DNA of 64,000 bases from positions 3,414,001 through 3,478,000 of the forward strand of contig NC_037638.1 in NCBI RefSeq assembly GCF_003254395.2. The letters run 5' to 3'. The stretch's first letter is position 1. Every line of letters starts with the position of its first letter. The DNA is from Apis mellifera. Taxonomy: Eukaryota; Arthropoda; Insecta; Hymenoptera; Apidae. Below are positions 34,431-46,029 of this stretch, piece after piece. The notes beneath the pieces were generated by a model, which did no database searches, was not told the DNA's origin, and worked only from the letters and a program-made list of their open reading frames with translations. Position numbers and translations under genes: made by a program.

Positions 34431-34710
34431 ATTTTGGTCATTTCGCGAAAAAATGGCAACTTTCGAAGAAATGTACGGATACACGAGGCAAAATATTATT
34501 TGGGAAATAGTAAGAGTAAACGGAGTATTGGGATCCACGAGTGGTGGGATACGATAAATATTTGCATCTATTTCTTTTTTTTTTTTTTTTTTACTATATT
34601 CTTTCCGGAAGATTTTTCACCCAAGTTGCTGCCATCTCGCGAAGAAATGGCAACTTTCGAAGAAATCATCGTAAACTCGTACAACAAAATTTGTCCGCAT
34701 CGGTGAACCT
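34431..34710. other. Unique block sharing words with the 154 bp array
   Basis: Contains two copies of TCGCGAA(A/G)AAATGGCAAC followed by TTTCGAAGAAAT, and CGTACAACAAAATTTGTCCG. These are the GC-richer equivalents of the array words CTCGCTAAGAAATGGCAACT and AACAAAATTCGTTCGCAT. It looks like the less decayed source from which the array spread. A T-run lies at about 34573-34592. Confidence 0.55.
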
Positions 34711-35039
34711 TGGAAAATATTTTTCTCGAAACGACAACGATTGTACGTTTGAAGTTTAAGATGCTCGCCAAAGTTTCCGTTGTATAGTTCCCTTCCGGTA
34801 ACTTAAAAACTGCTAACCAAATGGACGACCTTCCTATCTTATTACTCGATGATTTTAAAATTCCAGAAATTCTCCTCCTTCTTCTCGATCAAATTTATAC
34901 AAGAAGATACGGAAATGGTCAAAATAATTCCATCCAAACATCGTCCAAAACTTGTAACGATATACACATAAGAACAAATTTTCAAAATTCCATTTAAAAA
35001 ATTGCAACATAATTCGAAAAAAAGAAGGGAAATAACACA
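34711..35039. other. AT-rich non-coding stretch
   Basis: Unique AT-rich sequence. Nothing recognised. Confidence 0.5.
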
Positions 35040-35640
35040 AATTCAAACTGTATATAAATACATATAGCTATCCAGAAACTGTAACGCCTGTGTTATTACA
35101 GTTTTATTATCATCTCCAAGTATGGCCGTAGCGTTAATTGTCGGGCCGCAATAGGGAAAGGCAAAATTCCTAAAGCGAGCTGGGTCGGTGTATTTACGAG
35201 ATATTTGCCGGGGTAATATCGGGGGCCTAGGAACCTTGGGTGATACACGCGTGCATGGTAAGCCTGAGAAAGGCGAGTGGAGGCAGCGCCACCGCTTGCA
35301 CAACTGGCCGTGGCTCTAGCTGCGCCCAGTAAGCCAGTTAGGCGGCGTATTTAGAAGGGAATTTGGCGGTCCTGAAGTTGTACATTATACCGTCTAGCCC
35401 GTGCGCCGAGCGGTTATACGTATACGGTCGTTCCCGTGGACCCCAAATCCACCGTCTTCCCCGCCCTGAAATTTGTGGCCCGGTAAATTTAATAAGTCGA
35501 CAACCACCGTTGTCCTCCTACTCCCGCAGGGACAGTGGACCTCTTACAATATCGCTGCTCGATCAACGATTTATCATAACGGACGATTCGTGCTCCCACG
35601 TAACTTATTCGCGCATGCGCGTGCGCATGCGCATTCGCGT
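35040..35640. promoter_or_regulatory. Large CpG-rich unique island with NRF1-type sites
   Basis: 600 bp of evenly mixed, non-repetitive, CpG-rich sequence. It is probably the clearest island in the window. It contains GTTAATTGTCGGGCCGCAAT, a TATACGTATA palindrome (about 35414-35423), GCGCCACCGC, and a double GCGCATGCGC-type palindrome at its right end. Frames of 86 (minus) and 111 (plus) codons do not look like proteins. The best guess is a promoter/5' region or a conserved enhancer. Confidence 0.4.
35611..35638. promoter_or_regulatory. Tandem NRF1/Ewg-type palindromes
   Basis: GCGCATGCGC at 35611-35620 is followed by TGCGCATGCGCA at 35622-35633. The second is a perfect palindrome identical to the NRF1 consensus. 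Two adjacent copies are unlikely by chance in AT-rich DNA. Confidence 0.5.
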
Positions 35641-37989
35641 ATATCGAAACTGTTGGAAATTATTTTATATACGAGATTATATTTTATCGTGCAAATAAAT
35701 ATGAACCTGAAAATATATATAGAATATAGAATATGTTCAATTCTAAACTTGTTATGCACATAAGATATGTCAAAAGATAACGATTTTCCAAGATTATTGG
35801 AAAAACAAGATCTCACGACATCGCGATTGCGTATCGATTTAACTGCAGAGCAATATAAGGACCACCATCCCGTCCCATTGTCGTCAGAAACAAGTTCCTC
35901 GAGCGGTACTTATTTTCTCTCTCTCTTTCGAGTCTGCGAAACGTTTTCACCTCGTGAACACATTCCTTTACATATTTCATCGTATCATCCGCAAGGCCAG
36001 CGGCGAAATAAAAGCAATGACGGGGAACATGGGGAGGGGGAAGGGCGTCGAGACGAAGGGTCGAACGTTTACAAGCCGCGCTGAGAGATGGGAGGGAGGG
36101 AGGGAGGAAGAGAAAGAAGGAGAGGGTAGGGTGTACCAAATACCAGCGAACCATTCTACAAAGTAAACAAGATGGAGGCTGCCACACGGCTTATCCTCGT
36201 CTGAATGCAACAAGCTATTTCGAGTCCTCGTCCAACGCTTCCCTTTCTCTACCCTCTCCCGGTGTCACCCCTCGCAGTTTCTCTTCCAAGCTCGAGCGCG
36301 TTCCTCCAGACAGGATGCACCGATGTCATCGCTACCCCCCTTCTTCCTCGCTTCTTCTCCTCGACCGACGAGAGAAAAGCAATTCCGCCCCGCAAACGGG
36401 GGGGGATGGTTGCCCGTTTGCGACCATCTTGCTTCGAATTTTGCGAGCGAACGGCCAGTTCGCTTGACGCGGTATTGTTTAATTTAGAGGAAAGGAAAGA
36501 TATTGGAAGAGTGGCCGGCCAAGATTGGAACGAAAGAGAAAGGAGAACCGTTCGATAAAATTTACACGAATTTCCTATTTTAAAGAAATTGAAGGGAAGT
36601 AACACGCGATTTAACACGTACGTCTTTTCGTTAATCGAGAAATGATTATCGTTAAAAAAAGAGAAATAATTTTTTAACAATATTGGAAGGAAGAAGGAAA
36701 CTTTTGAAAACTTTTGCCTTACCTTACCGCCTCGAAATCTCGTCCAAAGACCTTCTAAAGGGAATCTCTCGCGAGACAATTAAGGATTAAATTCGCGATA
36801 TTCCCGCGTGAAACTCGACGCGTAACCGATACCAACCGATAACAATTGGCGGATCGATACCTCGAACCCCTCTTTCATTATTCCCCTCCCCGCAGAATGT
36901 TCAGAACGTGTGCCCATCTAACGATATCACGGGGATTGTATCGCGCTTCGAAATCATTTATCGGCCGCCATTATTAAAACGAATCGAATTTTCGATCGAC
37001 GATCGATCGCCCTATCTTTAATAATCATCGTCCCTCCGATTAAAAAAAAAAAAAATGAATCGAAAGAGGAACATTGAAACGGGAAATTCAGAGAAAGGAA
37101 GGATTGTGAATTGAAGATCTTGGATTATTATTATTATTATTATTATTACACGTCCGGCTGTTTATGCCGTGTCGCTTTCGCGATACTCGCGTATGCATGG
37201 AATTTTCCAACGCCGACACCACCCCTTCTTCTTGTTTCCATCCCTCCTCGTCGACACCCTCCCCCTCCGCCATTCTTCTCGCCCCGGGAACGTTCTATTT
37301 CTTCATTTCCGCCGCTATAACAGCCTACCCTCCTTATTTATGTAACGCGAGCCCGATTATTCTGAACCGCCTCGAAACGTCTCGGTTGTAACGAGATTTT
37401 TAAATTTAATCGATCCTTATCCACGAATATTTTCGAACGAGAGACGAGTTTCAATTTTTCTTAAAATCTTCTTCGAAATAAGAGGGAATAATCTTTTTAT
37501 TTTCGTGTTGTTTTAATTTTTTTTTTCTCGATATCACACGCGCGAAGATTATTAGATTATCGAAGAGAGAATTTTTCAAGAGGATTAATTTGAACGACCG
37601 ACGTATTTATTTATTTTTTTTTTTTTATCAAGTCTGGGAATAAATAACGGGCCCAGTGTATTTCCTATCGGTACGAGTTAGTTGAGAAAGTTCGCGAGGT
37701 TTTTTTCATGCGGTCATTTCGCCACTCAACGTCCAAATATTTTATCACTTTTTATTGCTTTTCCTATTTCACTTGTTTTTATTACCTTTTATTTTACGAA
37801 AGTTTGTACTCGACTTATCATTTCGGTTAAAAAAAAAAAAAAAAAAGAAAAAAAAGCCCGTTGGAAAATGTCTGTTGCTAACATTGTTATTTGTGCATGT
37901 TTGCTTTATGAGTTCAAACTTGGAAACAAAGCCTCGCGCGATACAGGCTGCAACAATACGGAATTCTAAACTGATTGTGTAAATAATAT
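35641..37989. other. Mixed unique sequence, no gene recognised
   Basis: Contains (GGGA)n near 36090-36110, CT-rich and GC-rich blocks at 36200-36540 and 37190-37320, and A/T runs. Overlapping frames (105-176 codons) lie on both strands at 35.8-36.8 kb and share no domain. The short frame at 36170 starting ACAAGATGGAGG ends after 10 codons. Confidence 0.45.
37124..37148. repeat. (ATT)n microsatellite
   Basis: Eight triplets of ATT. Confidence 0.95.
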
Positions 37990-38620
37990 TCTGCTAAATA
38001 AAAATACGGTTCAAAAAATTTAAAAAACGCCAGATATGAAGATGTTCCAGAAATATCGTCGATTAATGTAAGATTTTTTTTTATAAATTTTGGAAATTTA
38101 GTTTCGATTGCAACGAGTCATCAAGAATGAAACAAATAATAATAATAATAATCTTAATAAAAATAATAATCATTTCGAAATATTCTATACACGTATGACA
38201 TTCTTCAATTTAGAAATAATACGGTTCAAAAAATTTAAAAAACGCCAGATATGAAGATGTTTCAGAAATATCGTCGATTAATGTAAGATTTTCTTTTTTA
38301 TAAATTTTGGAAATTTAATTTCGATTGCAACGAGTCATCAAGAATGAGACAAATAATCTTCTCGAGATATTCGATACACGTATGACATTCTTCATATACA
38401 ATTTAGAAATAATATAGTTCAAAAAATTTAGAAACGCGAGATATGAAGATGTTTCAGAAATATCGTCGATTAATGTAAGATTTTTTTTTTATAAATTTTG
38501 GAAATTTATTTTCGATTGCAACGTAAGAAGATTCGTAAAGAATGAGACAAATAATAGATATTTGTATGAAATTCTTCATATACAATTTACAAATAATGTA
38601 AAAGAGATAAATCTTGTAAA
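37990..38620. repeat. Tandem array, 193-215 bp unit, ~3 copies
   Basis: ATACGGTTCAAAAAATTTAA starts near 38004 and 38219, and a diverged copy near 38412. Each is followed by CGCCAGATATGAAGATGTT, AGAAATATCGTCGATTAATG, ATAAATTTTGGAAATTTA, TTTCGATTGCAACGA and GAATGA(A/G)ACAAATAAT. Copy 1 is longer because of an AAT microsatellite insertion. Non-coding. Unrelated in sequence to the 193 bp array at 6.7 kb. Confidence 0.92.
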
Positions 38621-39279
38621 AAATAATAAATAAGAACAATGTAGAAAGAGATTGAATAGACTATTTTAACCAAGAATCTGCTTTCACGATCGAGAGGTGA
38701 AGAACGTATCCAGAGAAATAAAAGTGGTGGTAAAACAAGAGTGGGAACAAACAAGAAGGGGAAGAAAGTACACTTTAAAAACCAGACGAACATCCTCCAT
38801 CCCATTTTCACCGACCCTCAAATCTATTCTTCACAAGCCCTTCTTCTCTTCCCGTCTTGCTCCCCCCTTCCCCTTCCATCCACGAGGTTGAAGTTAACAA
38901 CCCTCAAGGTTGCTCTGGGTAACCTCCCAGCTCCTTTGAGTAGAACACTCGTTTAATTACAGGGTTACTAAAAATCGTAACTGCATTCTTCCGTATTAAT
39001 TCGCGTGCACTTCGTCCCTTTGTTAATTCTTTTTTTTTTTTTCGAAACGTTTTCAGAAAACTGCAAAGCGTTTAACGAAGAGAGAGGGACGAATTTTTTT
39101 GTGGAATTTAAATTAGAATAATTTTCGAATTTTTGGATGGATCCTTTCCTTTCGAAAACAAGTACAACTTTCGTTCCAATTAACGAACGAATTGATCAAA
39201 TGTCGAAACAATCAAATCAAATTCAACAGTTTTTCCAAATTCCTATCCTCGTATAGCAACGATTACCTTCTCAACAATG
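38621..39279. other. Non-coding, no gene recognised
   Basis: Mixed then AT-rich unique sequence with a T-run near 39029-39041. Nothing recognised. Confidence 0.5.
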
Positions 39280-39680
39280 GGCGGCATCACGATGAATCTA
39301 GGCGAACCGAAACGAAAAGGAAGCAAGTATTTCCTCCCCTTTTGAGCCTCGTATCGCTCTGATTGCGGCCAATAAAGCGATTTCGATTTTCATCATGCAT
39401 ACCGGGTGTATGGATCGCGGTCGTTATTAGAACGGCGCAATCTCGATTAATGGAACGTTTACAAGCCATCTGCATGGAGATCGAAAAACATAACCGCGCG
39501 GTATGCGACGGCGCGTATGATTTATCGTTTCGCGTTTCATTTACCGTCGTTCGGTACATCTGATGCCAGTGATCGTTACAGGGTATTACGTTAACTCCTG
39601 ACTTCTGATTCGCGCTTAACAGGCGCGACTGTGCGCCGCTTTGATTTCAACCACCCTACCCCCCTATCCCCTTAGCCATC
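39280..39680. promoter_or_regulatory. Candidate conserved regulatory block
   Basis: GC-balanced, CpG-rich, non-repetitive. Contains GCGGCCAATAAAGCGATTTC, CATCATGCATACC and CAATCTCGATTAATGGAACG, a mixture of CCAAT- and homeodomain-type cores. Frames of 66 (plus) and 90 (minus) codons overlap. Neither resembles a known protein. Confidence 0.3.
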
Positions 39681-40559
39681 GCTCAGCCGTGTTCAATCCT
39701 TCAGAATTGCGATGATAAACGCGAATGCCTGGAATATGAATTATTTGCCCGATTCCCCATTCAATATCGGTATTAATATTCAGTTACGTTCATCTTTTTC
39801 TTCCGAATGAAATAATTACGAATAATATGAGCAACGTGTTTAATATACGAATTATGGTTGAGATATGATTGAAAAATTCAACGTCGAGATTACGTAACGA
39901 AAAACTGTCGATGATGTATCACACGTATATATCAAAAGCATAGAGAAGAAAGAATTTTTCTTATTTAAGAGAAAGCGTAAGAATTAAATTAATTCTACAA
40001 TACAAATAGAAACTGTTCTAGCTTCATGCAAATATATTCGTTCGAGTGTAACGTAATAAAATAGTACTAAGAGTAAAGTTTCTCCGAGTTTACGTATCGT
40101 TTAACATCGTTTTAATTACATTGAATATTATGGTAATTGGACGATCGTAGTTCCGTGCCGAACAAACAATATCTCATTTTCAAAAAAGAAAAGAAGAGAA
40201 ATCGTCGAACAGTAGCATTGTAAACGAGGCGATTATATATCTGGGTGACTTAACCTAACTCGCTAGAGGAATATCGTATATTCATAGAAAAATCATTCAA
40301 AGTATCAAACTTTAATTAAGTAAATACCTGATTCAATATTCAAACTTGAATTTCTCAAATACGGATGAAAACACGTACTGCTACATTCTCGCCATATTTT
40401 CAGCCAAACAATCGTCACTCGCGCAATTATCTCACGCAAACACATTACATTTCGCACACGTTCATAACAAGTAACACAGAGGGAAGAATAAAAATAACAA
40501 ATGTGTGTCGAAGTAAAGTTAAAACAGCTAGTTTAAAATAACGTCAACTCTAACGCGAA
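39681..40559. other. AT-rich non-coding stretch
   Basis: Unique AT-rich sequence. No gene or repeat recognised. Confidence 0.5.
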
Positions 40560-40960
40560 TGATTTGTCGCTCGATTTCATTTACTCGTCACGTGAAATTC
40601 GCTACTGCTTTTTTTCCGCCATGATGCCACACGAAACATCAGGTATGTCGCTAGCGTCGCGGCATCGTGGCGTTATGATTTATTTTCGGCGCAGATGGCG
40701 AGTTCGGCGTGACGAAACGTGCACGGCCATGCGGTACAGTAATTCGACGAGATTTTACAAGCACGTGGTGAGTTAACGAGGGAGTGTGCAGTTGACCCGA
40801 GTGTGACGGTATGAAGACGCGAGATTCACGGCAAATTACAAGAGGCCATAAACCGCGGGACAAAACTTTCTCGAAACTTGTCGTCGTCGTCGTCGTGTCG
40901 TAGTATACGTGACAAATCTTACGTCGGTGCTACGTAACAGTGTTTATACGTATCCTGCCT
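40560..40960 (+). promoter_or_regulatory. Candidate promoter / first exon
   Basis: A GC-balanced CpG-rich island. An E-box CACGTG overlaps a consensus splice donor (CACGTG|GTGAGT near 40768), as expected for a short 5' exon. A GTC microsatellite (about 40878-40898) follows. A 70-codon plus-strand frame is open across it and stops just after the donor word. No coding match is recognised, and no clear TATA or initiator is present. Confidence 0.25.
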
Positions 40961-41639
40961 TCACCGATGCTATATGCCTTGTATAAACATTTCACGCAAA
41001 ACGACGAAGGTTAATGAGTTAGAACGAAGCCAGATTATCGAGGTAACTATTCGTTACGTTGGAACGCTAGTGAACGCGCGTGATATTTGCACGTAAATAT
41101 GCACGGTATATCGCGTAGTGTAATGGCGTTTAAAAATAGCGAGACGAATGTCTGTCTAATGTACGGGATATTTAGTGATACAGTTATAGTTATAAATAGA
41201 TTATTTTACTTTATATTGCGTTATAAAGATAATTTATCATCGATGATTGAAAATGTTTGTGCAATAAGAATACGAAATTGAATGCAATATTTGACGCGCA
41301 AATAACTTTATATTCATATTCCGATAACTGCGCAATAAGATATTAAAACAATTAAGTAACTTTATATCAATCTTTATCGATCAATTACGATTAATTGATC
41401 AAAATTTTTAGTATCTTATTAATTTTTTACTTTTACAATTTCCTTTTATTTCTTTATACTAGCATCGCGAGATACATAATCTATAAATCGTACAATTTCT
41501 TAATATTGAAATCAATTCTTTACGGAGAGTATTAGATTACTTTTCCTAAAACATAGCAATTCCATTCATAGTAGTTCACGAGAATAATAGAATATTATTA
41601 GAAAAAATTGATACAAATAAAAAAATAACTTTATCGATA
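40961..41639. other. AT-rich non-coding stretch
   Basis: Unique AT-rich sequence. Nothing recognised. Confidence 0.5.
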
Positions 41640-41840
41640 AATCACATATGTCACATCGCAATCCAAATAATCCTAGAACACGTTACACTTGTGCCGGCCA
41701 TTCTTCACCGATCAAATGTCACGACCAACCCTTCTATTTAAAACTCGTTTCAGTTGAAGCCCGTTTCGAATCTAAAATTAGAAATGTGAGGCCACGTGCT
41801 ACACGGATGCGGAAGGATAATGCGGTAACATTTTGCGGCG

Positions 41841-42008
41841 ATGAGAGGGACTAACGAGTGGTGGGGCCACGCGTTCGTACGTAGGATGAACAAGATGGAG
41901 AAAGACGAACGCATCGTGCACAACGTAACCGTGTGCAATGATAGTCCAACGTTAACGACCGTCGAGAGTTACAAGGCTGCAAACTGGACGGCCGGCAGAC
42001 GAGACTAG
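41841..42008 (+). CDS. Candidate small open reading frame (55 residues)
   Basis: An ATG frame in a GC-balanced island (41640-42070). A stop lies five codons upstream of the ATG, and a second, better-placed ATG (ACGTAGGATGAACAAGATGG, at 41886) would give 40 residues (MNKMEKDERIVHNVTVCNDS...). The composition is hydrophilic and even, with no signal peptide, membrane segment or known domain. It ends at TAG inside a strong hairpin, and 58 bp later a consensus donor GG|GTAAGT occurs at 42066. That fits a 5' exon with an upstream frame as well as it fits a gene. Its length is within what chance allows; unproven. Confidence 0.2.
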   Translation: MRGTNEWWGHAFVRRMNKMEKDERIVHNVTVCNDSPTLTTVESYKAANWTAGRRD

Positions 42009-42033
42009 ACGAAACGAGACCCGTTTGCCGGCC
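41990..42033. repeat. GC-rich hairpin with a third arm copy
   Basis: GGCCGGCAGACG (41990-42001) pairs with CGTTTGCCGGCC (42022-42033): 12 bp with one G-T pair around a 20-nt loop. The right-arm core TGCCGGCC occurs again at 42043-42050, allowing an alternative pairing. Confidence 0.7.
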
Positions 42034-42069
42034 AACCTTAATTGCCGGCCAGGGATTTACAGCGGGTAA

Positions 42070-43253
42070 GTGGCGAGAATATAAATATTCCCGCGGGATA
42101 GCCTTAGCTTAGGGAATGCCCGCCTCGTCCAGCAGCCGTTTAGCGTTCCATTCTTCCCCCCCTCCAACTCTTTAATCCTTCTTGGGATTTCTTCGCAACG
42201 TAACGCGAATTCTTGCGGCGCGTCGCGTTCTCCTCGGCCCCCGTACAATCAAAAGGGATATATGTACGTCGTTCCATATACGGGGAAATGTTGTCCGCTC
42301 TTGTATACCGATCGCGTACACGGGATTTTTATACCGGCGTTCCTTTATTCAGAGAGAATGCGGGATATTTTGCGAGATCACTTTGCCTCTATTCAGAAAT
42401 TTTTCCAGAAATATTTTTTAACAGAATGTCTGAATGAATATATATAAATAGCAATTAGATTGGATTGTATGTTTCTGTATTACATATTTTTATGATATTC
42501 TAATAATTTTTATGCGAAACGTTACACGTTTCTTTTTCCATGATCTGTTTTATAATAATATAAACGAGTTTAACATAGCAGCGTGGGTAAAAAAGAATTC
42601 ATATTTCATTTCGAATAATGACAATTATTTTACCAACTTTAATTTCACGAACGTACAAATATCTCGGTGGGAATTTGAAAATGCTGCTTGCAAGCGATCC
42701 GAGCCATGCGGTCACGCGTATCACTTTTTCCTGTTTTTCGCATAACTTTCGCATAAACAACAACAAATACGGGCAAAAAAATCGGAATTAAAAAGTACCC
42801 TTTAGAACTCGAGCAGAAATAAAAAAAGAAGAGGAGAAAGAGAGAGAGAGAAAGGGATCTGAAACGGGATGGAGGGAAAAAAAAAAAATAAAAAATCCTT
42901 CCCTCGTGCAACGGTGGAGGAAACGCAAACAAGAGGTGGCGTTAGCGAAAACAGAATTTTTCCGCGCTTTCTATGCACCGATGACCGCTTCAAACGGAAG
43001 AGGGTGCAACACCACCACGCCAACTTCTGCACGGGACAAATCGGCAAAGCGTCGTTCGCCTGCGCTGTCGACATTGCTAAGCGAGAATCCCTATTAACCT
43101 GGCTCGAACATAAAGCGCTTAACTTCGCGCCGGCTCCATCCCGCTTCGACGCCTCTCTCTCCTCCTCTCCTCTCCTCACCGTTCCATGGCCCCGTGACTT
43201 TGTATAAATATACGATAAATTGCCAAGGAATTACGTATAAATATTTATGAGGA
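42070..43253. other. Mixed unique sequence, no gene recognised
   Basis: GC-balanced parts at 42070-42330 and 42890-43200 flank AT-rich sequence. An A-run/GA-run lies at 42815-42895. Frames of 95-125 codons overlap on both strands at 42.8-43.2 kb. None is recognised. Confidence 0.45.
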
Positions 43254-43330
43254 GGGGTGGGCCACCCCGTGAGAGGGTGTTACATCTCCTCTCGAGAGGA
43301 GATAATTGAAACGAACGTTTCTGATGTAAC
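43254..43330. repeat. Cluster of nested perfect palindromes
   Basis: Four inverted repeats in 77 bp: GGGGTGGGCCACCCC (43254-43268, 7 bp arms, one central base); ATCTCCTCTCGAGAGGAGAT (43284-43303, a perfect 20 bp palindrome); GAAACGAACGTTTC (43308-43321, 6 bp arms); and GTTACATC (43279-43286) pairing with GATGTAAC (43323-43330), which encloses the two before it. The outer arm overlaps the 20-mer by three bases, so alternative foldings exist. It is not part of any array and no known element is recognised. Confidence 0.9.
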
Positions 43331-44559
43331 GAGAGGGGGGAGGAGTAAACCGTTTCAACCCCTTTGTTCCTTACGCGTGTTTATACATTGAATTTTCACG
43401 TTTCCAGGCGACGGAAGTAGCATCCTCTCTATTAAACGGAGGATTTACTTTGAAAGCGATGCTTAACGTTAGCCCGACAAAGTATCCGTTTGGTTTATTT
43501 TATCGACAGATTGTTTTACCCCGACAGTCGTTTTAACTCCCTCCCTTTTCAGTGTAATTGGAAATCATGGATGGAATCTGGACTAGAAACTTTATTTCCA
43601 GTCCAAAGTGGGATATATTTGGAAAAAAAATATATAAATTCCTATCGCAATTTCTGTTACGCGAAATTAAAACTCCACAAACTCCGTTCAAATTGCGAAC
43701 GCATTAACATTTAATGCAAATTTTACAACCAAAATTTCCCTCATTTTTCTCTCTCTCTCTCTCTTTATATATATATATGTATATATACATATATACCGCA
43801 TAAAACGTTTCCTATACATTATTCATACTTTACATGTACGCCACGTACACACCACGGAACTCTAGAAATTTACGTGTGCCCACATCCTCCTCGATTCCCC
43901 CTCCCCTCCCGAAAAAACCCGGCAAATCGTAAACCCCGTTTCGACTCTCGAACGAGTGTACTTCCGTTAATATCAAAGAAAATATAATAATAATAACAAC
44001 AAGGAAAAAAGAAAGAAAGAAAAGAACCGTGACAATTGAGGAGCTACCCCTCCCCTCCCTTGAGACGACGAGATCGTATTTTAATAGCCAAAGAAGCGAA
44101 AACTAATAAGCGAAAGAAGAGAAGCCGACGCTTTTAATTTCATCAGAGTAATTTACGCTGAACCCGGAGGGTGGAGGGTTCGATTCTAATCCCTTGGTAT
44201 TCGAATAGCCGAACAGCGCTAATTGAAACGTCTATTTCATAAGCTTCATTTCCTGGAAAGGAAAGATATAACTTTTCTTCCTCGCGTTACTTTATTTCAC
44301 CATCGCCCCGCCCCAATGACAAGAAGAGGAACAGAGGAAGAACACGAGGAAGGGAGGAGGGGTGGAAAGATACGAATTAATTACTTCGATGTCTCCTTCG
44401 AAGCAGCTGCAACTTCGAATTCCCCCCCGGGGAGAGTAGTTTATCTTGATTACCTTTAGTCCTTTAGACCTTAGCCACCCGGATTAAGAGGGATGATTGA
44501 GTGGCCCGCAAGGGCGGCATGCGCGCGCGCCTGTTCACGAGCTTTTGATATTATATGAA
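43331..44559. other. Mixed unique sequence with microsatellites
   Basis: Contains a CT run and TA run at 43749-43796. A block at 44460-44540 has GGATTAAG (Otx-type core) and GCATGCGCGCGCGCC (NRF1-like). The sequence GGAGGGTTCGATTCTAATCC near 44168-44194 only superficially resembles a tRNA T-arm. No gene. Confidence 0.45.
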
Positions 44560-46029
44560 AACATTCTGTCATAGTGATTCGCGGTCGAGTGTCGAGCGAA
44601 GGACGACAGGGAACAGGACAGGGAAATTAAATTTCCCTCAGGGAGATTCGATGATGGCAGGTAGCAGGTCCTCCGGAATTTTTATAAGTCTCTCCTTCTT
44701 TCTTCTCCTCTTTTCTCGCCGCTTTTCCGCTTCTTCTGTTCGACAGAGAGAGAGATTGAGAGTGATTTCACGGGGATGGGTTGATTCTTCTTTGATCAAC
44801 GGGTTCAAAGTTTCGTTAATTGAGAGTAATTTTCTCGTATTACCTGTGATTTTGATTAGAAGGGAAACGGAGAACGGATACCTCAATTTCTTCTCTCTCT
44901 CTTTTTTTTTCGAAATTTCTTTTCTTCAACACGAATTAATGATTAAGATTACCGTAGTCGTTTTATAATTGTTACGCTTCTTGTAGTATCTTGATAATAG
45001 AGAGAAGGAGAAATTTGTAATCTCTTTCCATCTTAATTTCTATCTTAATTTTATAATTCTTTCTCTCTCTCTCGGGGAAAAAGAAAAAGTTTAATCTTCG
45101 AGACGTTATCTGAAACGCTTTGGAAAAGATCGGTGTAACTAAAACAAACGAGATTTCTAACGTCTTGGCGTAGTAGGAAAGTCAACAAAAACTACTCCCC
45201 CCGCGATTATCCAAGTTTTTACGCGATCCAGTCGATTTATTTCTTAGGGGCGCTTTTCGATCGCAATTTATCACGATCTTCTTGACGTCGATGGAACTTG
45301 CGAAGAAATCTATCGAAGAGTTCGAACGTAACGGATGGTAATGAAGATCAAAGGTTCGCCACGAGAAAACTGCGAATCAATTCTCGATCGAGAATTTCTT
45401 GCAACTTGAGAGATAAAATTGTCTAAATTTGATCATTGAACGGAACAATAAGAATGGAAATGGAGGATTTTAGGAATAATTCTCATTTATTTAAACAAAT
45501 AAATTGTAATCTTATTCAATTTATAATCTCTACGTTAATTACACGACGTCTTCCGGGACAAAGTTACAGAACAAGTCGATAACGTAATAATGAAATAATC
45601 GATGCTGATCGATCGAGTTTGGAAGGATACACATCCGAGAGATCGACGCGTCACTTTGCCCCATCGATTTTCCAAGCAAAAACAATTTCAAACTATGTTG
45701 CCTTCGAGCGGCGTATCATCGATAATAGGGACGATGTTATCATAATTAGTCGATGGAACTAATACGATGGAAATTTACAGATTCCAATCGAACCGAAAAT
45801 TCGATCGTATATACAATTTTTAAACTCTCGTTTAAAACGAGAAAAAAATGGAAAAATTGTTCAAGACAAATATTTTCATTATACATTCACAAGATACCTA
45901 AATACCTAAAAACTAATCGCATTCCTCTTCGCTCAAAGTTGATGATAATCTCGCCAATCTCGAACCATAAAAATAAATTCTTCGAATTAGCCTCGAGAAA
46001 GAGGGAGGGGAGAGATCCATCCCAATCGT
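44560..46029. other. Non-coding, no gene recognised
   Basis: Mixed then AT-rich. A 137-codon plus-strand frame at 44555-44968 is Ser/Leu/Phe-rich through CT-rich sequence, with no domain. Not called. Confidence 0.5.

Noticed and set aside
36205..36779. 117-codon plus and 176-codon minus frames
   Set aside because: Opposite-strand overlap in GC-rich sequence; neither has a recognisable motif.
44168..44200. tRNA-like T-arm GGGTTCGATTCT
   Set aside because: No A-box, no matching acceptor or anticodon stem upstream.
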